Positions 26,305 through 33,195 of a DNA stretch of 64,000 nt are shown here, piece after piece (position 1 is the first letter of the stretch; each line of letters opens with the position of its first letter). The translations under genes and the position numbers were made by a program. This DNA comes from UBA5078 sp051252515 (lineage in GTDB: Bacteria > Pseudomonadota > Gammaproteobacteria > Pseudomonadales > Pseudohongiellaceae), in contig JBPOFS010000008.1 of assembly GCA_051252515.1 (NCBI GenBank), positions 65,220-129,219 on the forward strand. The letters are read 5' to 3'. The notes under the pieces are model-generated. The model saw nothing but the letters and a program-made list of their open reading frames with translations, was not told the origin of the DNA and searched no databases.

Positions 26305-27813
26305 ATGCTTTATAGCCAACATTTATTAAGGAGACATCTCTCCCACTGGAGGAAAACTTCCATTGCGAGCTTGTGCGCCTTCATTACGATGTTGCCGATT
26401 GCGCATGCCCAAATCCCTTATAGGCTAACAGCGACTAACCCCGACTCTTCAGTGCAGCGGTCGCTCGATTTCACAACCTCCCTTCAGGCACTTCAGAGCG
26501 AAGTCACCAAAATAGAAAGCGAGTCAGGCCCGTTCGATAGACAACTATTAGAGCCCTTAGGTTCACTCGCACGCTTGCACCTTGAGAATGAGGACCCTCA
26601 AACCGCTGAGGCTATATTCGAACAACAGTTACAGATATTACGGATCAGCGAAGGCCTTTATTCAGTTGAGCAAATCCCTATCATTGAAACTTTGTTAGAA
26701 GTGGCGGCCAACGCCAATGATTGGCAGAAAAGCAATGACTCTCTCGAATACCTTTCTTGGCTTTATAGACGTGATACAAGATTAAGTCCGCAGGAAAAGC
26801 TTGCCGGCATGGGTAAAATAAGCGAATGGCATTTGATCGCATTAGGAAAAGACTCACGAGAGAGAGAAGCCTTTCACTTGGTTGAGCTAGCAAAAAATGA
26901 CAGCAAGATTAGCGAAGTAGCCGAGCAACTCTACAGCGCAAACAACACAGAAATTGTGCCCTATATCTATAATCAAGCGTTAGCCGATTTGTACATAGCT
27001 CTTGCGATCACCATCACTGAGCATACGTCCCAAGAATTAATCCTACTGACAGAAGGTATATCTAACCGACCCGATATATTAAGCGACTTTTCCAGAACAA
27101 GCTTAAGAACCACTGCCGATGTTGAAGCGATGTACGGCTCTAGAGCCAGCACCGTGATAGAGCGATCATTCAAAAACAATATGAGAAAAAGCTTCGAAAA
27201 CCTAGAACACATAAAAGCAATCTATGCCAATGAAGGAGATGTCGAAGCAGAAGCGATGGCATCCCTTTATTTAGGGGACTCCGTATTATTGCGCCAACAA
27301 TTCGAGCATCGCCCTGGAAATTTCGCAGGGCGGCGGCGCGGCACTTCAGGCGCTGGGTCAGCAATGGCTCATTATAGAGATGCCTTTGAAAAACTCGCAG
27401 TGGCCGGCACAGAAGACTCGGTTCTAGCCGCCTTCACGGCATGTCCGGTGTTGCTCCCACTTGGGAAATTTGAAAGTCGCCTACAGCCCCACACAGAGCA
27501 TTGTCAGGATATCAGCGCAGACGGGATGACAAATCTAGGGGAATACAAGCTTGCCTCCACTGTCATCCCTGGCATAGCAGACACAACGACTAGTGATGAG
27601 CCGTACATTGAAGCCACAGTGGTTTTTGATGTGCAAGCGAACGGTCAAATCAGAAAAAAAGACATCGTCACTATCGTACCCGATGATATTTCTAGCCGCG
27701 TACAAGTGCGAAAATTATTAGATATCACGCAGTTCAGGCCCGCTATGATCGATGGCAGCGCCGTAAGTATGAAAAACCTTCAGATGCGCATTAGTATCAC
27801 TAGCAACCACTAG
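26305..27813 (+). CDS. Exported TPR-like protein with TonB-C-like end
   Basis: A signal peptide with a long basic start is cleaved near PIAHAQ (residue 36). The middle (about residues 60-330) is helical with TPR-like repeats (SLARLHLENEDPQTAEAIFEQ). The C-terminal 90 residues (PYIEATVVFDVQANGQI and TQFRPAMIDGSAV) resemble the C-terminal domain of TonB-type energy transducers, though no membrane anchor typical of TonB is present. It may work in the periplasm with outer-membrane partners. No clear ribosome site precedes the ATG. The gene ends 1 base from the convergent CoA-transferase gene. Confidence 0.55.
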   Translation: MLYSQHLLRRHLSHWRKTSIASLCAFITMLPIAHAQIPYRLTATNPDSSVQRSLDFTTSLQALQSEVTKIESESGPFDRQLLEPLGSLARLHLENEDPQTAEAIFEQQLQILRISEGLYSVEQIPIIETLLEVAANANDWQKSNDSLEYLSWLYRRDTRLSPQEKLAGMGKISEWHLIALGKDSREREAFHLVELAKNDSKISEVAEQLYSANNTEIVPYIYNQALADLYIALAITITEHTSQELILLTEGISNRPDILSDFSRTSLRTTADVEAMYGSRASTVIERSFKNNMRKSFENLEHIKAIYANEGDVEAEAMASLYLGDSVLLRQQFEHRPGNFAGRRRGTSGAGSAMAHYRDAFEKLAVAGTEDSVLAAFTACPVLLPLGKFESRLQPHTEHCQDISADGMTNLGEYKLASTVIPGIADTTTSDEPYIEATVVFDVQANGQIRKKDIVTIVPDDISSRVQVRKLLDITQFRPAMIDGSAVSMKNLQMRISITSNH

Positions 27814-27814
27814 G

Positions 27815-29020
27815 TCACCGTCGCTTTTCCAACACAACGCCTTGCTCCAAAAGCTGCGTGATGGACTCTTCGCTCACCCCGGCCTCTAGCAATATCTCGC
27901 GACTGTGCTCACCAAATTTTGGCGGCAAGTAACGCAAGCTACCAGGCGTTCGAGAGAACTTAATCGGTGTCCCTGTCATTCGATACCAGTCTTTCTCAAT
28001 CAACATTTCACGGAACTGGGTGTGCGGATGCTCCACAACTTCTTGCGTATTATAGATTGGTCCGGCAGGCAAACCAGCGGCTAATAATCGATCGCATAAG
28101 GTGGCACCATCGATGCGCATAAGCAGCACTTCCAATTCCGTTTTCAGGGCATCGCGATTATTCACCCGATCGATATTTTTCAAAAACCGCTCATCATCGA
28201 CCAACTCTGGACATCCAAGCTCACCGCACAGTTTCTTAAACGCCCCATCATTACCCGCACCAATAAAGATATCGACGGTCTGTGTTCGAAACGTATCATA
28301 GGGGCTGATATTGGGGTGGGCGTTGCCAGTGGCCACCGGCACTTTCCCTGAAAAATTATAATTAACAATATGCGGATGCATTAACGACACGGCACAGTCA
28401 TAAAGCGTCATATCAATATACTGACCAAGCTTTGAGCGCTCACGCTCCGCTAACGCCATCAGAAGCGCCACGGCCGTATACAAGCCTGTGCCCATGTCCA
28501 CCATCGCAATTCCCAAACGAGTGGGCGCACTGCCTAGCTCTCCATTGACACTAAACCACCCCGCCATCGCTTGCACAATGGCATCATAGCCAGGGTATCC
28601 GCCCAAAGGGCCATCGGCACCGAACCCACTGACACGGCAATGAATCAATTGTGGAAAGCGTTTTTTCAATACGTCGTCATAGCCTAAACCCCATTTCTCC
28701 ATCGTTCCGGGTTTAAAGTTCTCAAGCAATATGTCCGCATCTTCCAATAAAGTAAGTAGAACCTCTCGCCCCTGCTCTTTAGTCAGATCAAGCCCCATAG
28801 AACGCTTATTACGATTCACGCCAAGATAGTACGCCGCATCACCTTCATGAAAGGGAGGGCCCCAATCACGAGTTTCATCGCCTTTTGGGGGCTCAATTTT
28901 GAGCACCTCAGCGCCATGATCGGCCAAGATCTGTGTGCAGTAAGGCCCACCTAAGACACGAGATAAATCAACAATACGCTTACCCGTGAGCGCGCTGGGC
29001 TGCTTTGAGCCATTCTGCAT
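27815..29020 (-). CDS. CaiB/BaiF family III CoA-transferase
   Basis: The sequence has KRIVDLSRVLGGPYCTQILADHGAEVLKIEPP, the domain-swap core and the candidate catalytic Asp175 in AMVDMGTGLYTA. At 401 residues it resembles formyl-CoA/succinyl-CoA transferases of the same family as the protein at 10309-11499 but is clearly a distinct paralogue. The substrate is unknown. A short palindromic terminator of ubiC lies just upstream, so the gene probably has its own promoter in a very small gap or is read through from ubiC. Confidence 0.9.
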   Translation of the reverse strand: MQNGSKQPSALTGKRIVDLSRVLGGPYCTQILADHGAEVLKIEPPKGDETRDWGPPFHEGDAAYYLGVNRNKRSMGLDLTKEQGREVLLTLLEDADILLENFKPGTMEKWGLGYDDVLKKRFPQLIHCRVSGFGADGPLGGYPGYDAIVQAMAGWFSVNGELGSAPTRLGIAMVDMGTGLYTAVALLMALAERERSKLGQYIDMTLYDCAVSLMHPHIVNYNFSGKVPVATGNAHPNISPYDTFRTQTVDIFIGAGNDGAFKKLCGELGCPELVDDERFLKNIDRVNNRDALKTELEVLLMRIDGATLCDRLLAAGLPAGPIYNTQEVVEHPHTQFREMLIEKDWYRMTGTPIKFSRTPGSLRYLPPKFGEHSREILLEAGVSEESITQLLEQGVVLEKRR

Positions 29021-29065
29021 AGCAATACGTCCGGTTGGGAATTAGAGCAAATGAGACGAAAGAGT

Positions 29066-29086
29066 AAAACAGTGCTTCACTGTTTT
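29066..29086 (-). terminator. Terminator directly after ubiC
   Basis: AAAACAGTG (29066-29074) and CACTGTTTT (29078-29086) form a perfect 9-bp stem with a 3-base loop. It touches the last base of the ubiC stop codon, and TTTT plus ACTCTTT follow on the minus strand. Confidence 0.7.
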
Positions 29087-29682
29087 CAATATGCGCCGGT
29101 ATTTAGGGATAGCATGCGTTTGCTATCTTCTTCGAGCAACGAAGGTAGGAAAAATTCAGCCACGAGAATCGGTTGATCCTGTGAGTAAAACAAAGACCGC
29201 CGCCCCCACATATCCTCGTATTGCGTTATTTCTAACTGCAAGCGTTGCAACTGGGGGTCTTGAAACAATACCTCGCCTAGAGGTCGGTCGCGCAAGCTTC
29301 TAAGCTGCCGTAAAGGGCCTATCATGCTGCTTACAGGGATTAAAGTGTGTGCGGCGACCCATGGAGTGTCTGCACAACACAACAACACCTTGCGAGACCA
29401 CATGCGCTGTCGCACGACATGGGGCAAGAAGCATTGCAGCAAACTAGGATTACAGTGTTGGTACCATCCCTCTTCAATAACTCTTACATTGAAATTTTCA
29501 TGGCTCATAGCTTTCAAGCGATGCGTAAGAGAGCCGGGGTCCATTAGCCAAGATTGTAACTGGGGCATTGGTCGAGGAAGACACTGCGCTTGCGAGAACC
29601 AGCGCAGCTGCGGGTCATACAGACTCGGAAATTGGAATGGCAAATCGACCAAAAGTACACCTAAAGACAACAACTGTCGCAA
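29086..29682 (-). CDS. ubiC: Chorismate pyruvate-lyase UbiC
   Basis: UbiC cleaves chorismate to 4-hydroxybenzoate and pyruvate, the first step of ubiquinone synthesis. Recognisable segments are LMDPGSLTHRLK near residues 46-57, VRVIEEGW, REVLLCC-like RKVLLCCADTPWVAAHTLIP and RRSLFYSQDQPILVAEFFLP near the C-terminus. At 198 residues it is slightly longer than the E. coli protein. The usual partner ubiA is not adjacent. Start choice among early codons is uncertain. Confidence 0.85.
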   Translation of the reverse strand: MRQLLSLGVLLVDLPFQFPSLYDPQLRWFSQAQCLPRPMPQLQSWLMDPGSLTHRLKAMSHENFNVRVIEEGWYQHCNPSLLQCFLPHVVRQRMWSRKVLLCCADTPWVAAHTLIPVSSMIGPLRQLRSLRDRPLGEVLFQDPQLQRLQLEITQYEDMWGRRSLFYSQDQPILVAEFFLPSLLEEDSKRMLSLNTGAY

Positions 29683-29755
29683 TACAAAGAACTTGAAAGC
29701 GCAAATTATAGGGCAAGCTGCCTACAGATGTCGCAATGAGTTTTTCTAAGGCAAT

Positions 29756-29788
29756 AAAAAGCCCCTACCGAAACCGGTAGAGGCTTTT
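29756..29788 (-). terminator. Terminator of the OmpA-like gene
   Basis: CTACCG (29765-29770) and CGGTAG (29775-29780) close on a 4-base loop; after one C/A mismatch GCC/GGC extends the stem, and A and T runs flank it on both sides. On the minus strand it lies 24 bases after the OmpA-like stop. It could also work in the opposite direction. Confidence 0.85.
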
Positions 29789-29811
29789 AATAACGCCAGT
29801 GCGTTCAGCGA

Positions 29812-30843
29812 TTAACGCTGTTCGTAACGCTGCAGCGTAGTAGAGATCACACTCTGAACTCGACGGTTCTGCGCACGACCCGCAGGGGTATCGTTGCTAG
29901 CAACAGGGCGAGTTTCGCCGTAGCCTTCAGCACGCAATCTAGTCGCTGGGATCCCGAACTGATCAATCAGCACTTGACGCACTGCATTGACACGACGCTG
30001 AGACAAGCCTTGGTTGTAAACTTCAGTACCAGTGGCATCAGTATGCCCTTCTAGTACGGCTTCCACGTCAGTGTTCGCTTTCATGAAATCAGCCAGTGCA
30101 CGAATCTCAGCCATAAACTCAGGCTTCACTACAGAGCGGTCGAAATCAAACTGCACTGTTAGGTCAATACGTGCGACTTCTTCCAATACGATTGAACAGC
30201 CTCGGCTATCGACTCTGTGAGTCCGTGGAGTATCAGGACACGCATCACGACTATCAGGGACGCCATCACCGTCTGAATCTGCAGGCGCTACTGGTGTAGG
30301 AGTAGGAGCCGCCATAGGCGCCGCCTTCTTGCCGCCAAATCGGAATACTAAACCCGTTTCTAGGGCGTAATCATGGAAATGCTCATCCATGCCCCAGTAT
30401 TTACGTACCGCAGTACGCCATTCGAGCGTATCGCTGATCTCGTATTTAATACCAGCGGCCACGTCGAAAACTGTTTCTTCATTTTGCGAGAAACGATTAT
30501 GACCAACACCGCCGGCAATGAATGGCGTGACTTGATCAATTTTATAGTCGAAGGAATACAGCAAGTCTGCACGCACGTGACGCACATCGTCGTCTGGGCC
30601 TGTGCCATGGAGATTCATATCGAAAATATTGATTTCGCCGCTAAGCTTGTCCGTAAAATCGTAACCCGCCCCTAGCGTGAAACCAGACTCGTACTCCTGG
30701 CCGCGATCCTTGTCAAAATCAATGCGCTGAATGCCTGGCACAATATAAAATTGTCCTTCGTCAGCAACTGCAACACTAGGTGCAGCTGTGTATGCACTTG
30801 TGACGAGCACTAGACTCAGCGCAGTTAAATACTTTTTATTCAT
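29812..30843 (-). CDS. OmpA/OprF-family outer-membrane protein
   Basis: The signal peptide ends near SVAVADEG. Residues of about 28-185 form an eight-stranded OmpA-like barrel. A thrombospondin type 3 calcium-binding segment follows (DSDGDGVPDSRDACPDTP) and then a peptidoglycan-binding OmpA domain (IDLTVQFDFDRSVVKP, LEGHTDATGTEVYNQGLSQRR, GYGETRP). It anchors the outer membrane to the cell wall and may form a slow porin. It is monocistronic with its own terminator and is transcribed away from the phosphate island. Confidence 0.92.
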   Translation of the reverse strand: MNKKYLTALSLVLVTSAYTAAPSVAVADEGQFYIVPGIQRIDFDKDRGQEYESGFTLGAGYDFTDKLSGEINIFDMNLHGTGPDDDVRHVRADLLYSFDYKIDQVTPFIAGGVGHNRFSQNEETVFDVAAGIKYEISDTLEWRTAVRKYWGMDEHFHDYALETGLVFRFGGKKAAPMAAPTPTPVAPADSDGDGVPDSRDACPDTPRTHRVDSRGCSIVLEEVARIDLTVQFDFDRSVVKPEFMAEIRALADFMKANTDVEAVLEGHTDATGTEVYNQGLSQRRVNAVRQVLIDQFGIPATRLRAEGYGETRPVASNDTPAGRAQNRRVQSVISTTLQRYEQR

Positions 30844-31231
30844 GGTCTCTCCTTTGATGTAACCAAGTGTAATAAAGCGATCGTAGTATACGGCACATCT
30901 GCTCGTCGCAATTGTTTAAGTTGCTATTATTTTTAGACTTTTACGGCTTTTGTGCAGCGAGTCGTATTATGTAATAAAAACTGTGACAAAAAGCTGATCA
31001 ATCCAGCACAGATAATGACATAACACCGCCCAATCTATTACGTCAGCATTCCCTTTCCACTACAAATCAATGCCTTGCGCACATTGTACTCGCGCCACAT
31101 CGTTTTTGCGAATCACTGTAATAAATATGTAAATTTTGTGTCGCACAATTGAAATATTCAATGGCTAGGATGAGGCCTGCTCAAATTCTAACGCCAATGT
31201 CTCAGGCAGAGACAAGACTTCAGGAGTCAAT
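30844..31231. other. Divergent intergenic region with a Pho box
   Basis: This 388-base, AT-rich region lies between the OmpA-like gene (minus) and the beta-rich secreted protein gene (plus). It contains the Pho box listed below. Another partial match (ATGTAAT at 30969 and CTGT at 30981, 12 bases apart) is not in register. No RNA gene was recognised. Confidence 0.6.
31116..31144 (+). promoter_or_regulatory. Pho box (three half-sites) upstream of the beta-rich protein gene
   Basis: CTGTAAT (31116), ATGTAAA (31127) and GTGTCGC (31138) repeat with an 11-base period, separated by AAAT and TTTT, as in the PhoB consensus CTGTCAT-n4-CTGTCAY. Downstream -10 candidates are CACAAT at 31144-31149 (10 bp after the first two repeats) or TATTCA at 31155-31160. 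The gene starts at 31232 after CAGGAG. Confidence 0.65.
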
Positions 31232-33007
31232 ATGAATTTCAACCGCACATCACTCTTCTCCGCTGTTGCCATCGCAACTCTAGGGTTCTCAGCAATCACA
31301 GCACAAGCTGTTGAGCCTACCCTGAGCACTGCAACTGCAAGCGGCGCAGCAACCACTGCAAGCTTCACCGGCGGTGCCACAATCAACAATGGTTCATCTT
31401 ATACAGCCACAGCAGCTAGCAGTGCAGCAATAGATGTTATGGGCACAGTTAATGTTGCCGCAGCAGACGTCGGCAAGCAAGGTAGCTTAGTCGCATTGAT
31501 TGAGATTCCTGGCATGGGTATCTACCAAAAAGTATCTGGCGGCTTCTTCCTTCCATGGAATGGTCAGGTCAGCGGTCTTCTCCCTTTTGCGACTAAAACA
31601 CTCGCTGCAAAAGAACAGATTAACGTAATTGACGACTTGATTGGCTCTGAAGCTAACCTTGGCGGCCTTAACTTCAACGCTTACATGGGTTATTTCACTG
31701 GCGGCGACGTCAACACACTTGCCTACACGTCTAGCCCAGTTGCTTTCTCTATCGATAGCGTTCCAGCGGCAGGTTGCCCAACTAACACAACACTCTCAAC
31801 TGGCGGCACCTATGAAGGCAAGCCTGTGTGTGTATTGACTGGCACTATTTCAGCAGACACGCACCTAACGGCTAATAACGTTTACTTGCTAAACGGCGCC
31901 GTATTCATCGGTGGCGACAACACTGATTCTGCCACCTTGAAAATCGATGCGGGCACTAAAGTAATCGCGCCAGTTGGCTTGAACTTCCTCGTAATCAATC
32001 GTGGTTCTAAAATCGAAGCATTGGGCAGCGAAGCAGCACCAATCATCTTCACTTACGACGACGAAGCCAATGCAACTGCCAGCACAACTGGTCGCTGGGG
32101 TGGTTTGATCATCAACGGTAATGCACCAGTAAATGGTTGTGCGACTGGCACAACTCTTTGCGAGCTTGAAGGCGAAGGCTCTACTGGCAAATACGGCGGC
32201 AACAACGCGGCAGATAACAGCGGTACTTTGAACTACGTTATCGTTAAATACCCAGGCCAAAACATCACTGAATCAAACGAGCTTAATGGTATCGCTTTCC
32301 AAGCAGTAGGTAGCGGCACTACGGTTGATTACGTTCAGGTTCACGGCAGTTCAGACGACGGCGTTGAGTTCTTCGGCGGCACGGTCAACGTGAAACACTT
32401 GTACCTAAGCAGCAACGAAGACGATTCATTCGATTGGACTTTCGGTTTCCAAGGTAAAGTACAACACGCCGTAATCAAGCAGCGCGCCAACACTGGTGAC
32501 CGCGGAATCGAAGCTGATAACAACGAATTCGCCTTCGATGCAGCGCCACGCTCTAAGCCAACTCTTGCTAACTTCACGATGATTGGTAAAGGCACTAGCG
32601 GTCGCGGCATGGATCTTCGTCGCGGTACTGGCGCAAACCTTCATAACTTTGTTGTGACTAACTTCGAAAGCTACTGCTTAGATGTTAATGACACAGCCAC
32701 TTTCACAAATGCAGGCACTTCAGCTACTGCGCTGACTGGCCAGTTGACGGCTGTAAGCTCACTGTTTGATTGCGGAACGACTTTCAATGAAGCATCAGAT
32801 GATCCGTTCTCACTAACGGCTTGGTTTGCTGGTCAAACTAACAACTCTACTGTTGCCGCTGGACTGTCAGGTGTCGTCAATGGCGCCGCTGCGAACGCTG
32901 TAACTCCTAGCACATTCACAGACAGCTTCTTTGATCAAGTCGACTATATCGGCGCGGTTAAAGACCAGAAGTCTGACTGGACGGCTAACTGGGTATTCAC
33001 TGACTAA
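31232..33007 (+). CDS. Secreted beta-rich protein of the phosphate island, unknown function
   Basis: A clear signal peptide (cleavage near AQAVEP) leads into a Ser/Thr/Ala/Gly-rich, low-charge protein of about 570 residues. Sections such as LKIDAGTKVIAPVGLNFLVI, GRWGGLIINGNAPVNG and VDYVQVHGSSDDGVEFFGG suggest stacked beta-strands of a right-handed helix. Cysteines near CPTNTT, CATGTTLCELEG and CLDVND could form disulfides. I do not recognise a characterised family member. A Pho box lies upstream, a strong terminator downstream, and a TonB-dependent receptor gene follows, so it is probably an exported, phosphate-starvation-induced surface protein working with that receptor. Confidence 0.7.
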   Translation: MNFNRTSLFSAVAIATLGFSAITAQAVEPTLSTATASGAATTASFTGGATINNGSSYTATAASSAAIDVMGTVNVAAADVGKQGSLVALIEIPGMGIYQKVSGGFFLPWNGQVSGLLPFATKTLAAKEQINVIDDLIGSEANLGGLNFNAYMGYFTGGDVNTLAYTSSPVAFSIDSVPAAGCPTNTTLSTGGTYEGKPVCVLTGTISADTHLTANNVYLLNGAVFIGGDNTDSATLKIDAGTKVIAPVGLNFLVINRGSKIEALGSEAAPIIFTYDDEANATASTTGRWGGLIINGNAPVNGCATGTTLCELEGEGSTGKYGGNNAADNSGTLNYVIVKYPGQNITESNELNGIAFQAVGSGTTVDYVQVHGSSDDGVEFFGGTVNVKHLYLSSNEDDSFDWTFGFQGKVQHAVIKQRANTGDRGIEADNNEFAFDAAPRSKPTLANFTMIGKGTSGRGMDLRRGTGANLHNFVVTNFESYCLDVNDTATFTNAGTSATALTGQLTAVSSLFDCGTTFNEASDDPFSLTAWFAGQTNNSTVAAGLSGVVNGAAANAVTPSTFTDSFFDQVDYIGAVKDQKSDWTANWVFTD

Positions 33008-33033
33008 TATTCACTTATTAGTCGTGTACAAAG

Positions 33034-33059
33034 AAAGGGCGCATTAGCGCCCTTTTTTT
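33034..33059 (+). terminator. Intrinsic terminator
   Basis: AAAGGGCGC (33034-33042) and GCGCCCTTT (33047-33055) form a 9-bp stem with loop ATTA, followed by a T-run to 33059. It lies 27 bases after the beta-rich gene stop and separates it from the TonB receptor gene. Confidence 0.93.
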
Positions 33060-33116
33060 ATGCATGAGGAAAAAATAATGCAATTATTTTGCACTGATTA
33101 AAGGCATTTCACCTAA

Positions 33117-33150
33117 CTGAAATATTAGTGTCATTTTTGAACCCTACAAT
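33117..33150 (+). promoter_or_regulatory. Pho box and -10 upstream of the TonB-dependent receptor gene
   Basis: CTGAAAT (33117-33123), ATTA, GTGTCAT (33128-33134) match the PhoB consensus. After exactly 10 bases comes TACAAT (33145-33150) as -10, the geometry of PhoB-activated promoters where the box replaces the -35. Transcription would start near 33157, about 40 bases before the ATG. Confidence 0.75.
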
Positions 33151-33195
33151 AGCCATGTCTTTTCAGATCACACTTTTATTTGCGGGCAAAACATT

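Noticed and set aside
29324..29749. 141-codon open frame on the plus strand opposite ubiC
   Set aside because: It lies entirely antisense to a recognised gene and its upstream region, has no ribosome site and a biased, Cys/His/Arg-rich composition typical of a shadow frame.
30969..30987. Pho-like pair ATGTAAT and CTGTGAC
   Set aside because: The half-sites are 12 rather than 11 bases apart and no -10 is placed correctly.
31889..32260. 123-codon open frame antisense to the beta-rich secreted protein
   Set aside because: It is a shadow of a Gly/Thr/Asn-rich gene; no start signal or domain was seen.
33072..33090. AT-rich inverted repeat AAAATAAT/ATTATTTT upstream of the receptor promoter
   Set aside because: Simple AT-rich palindromes are common by chance; it lies before the Pho box and may only be an UP-type element.
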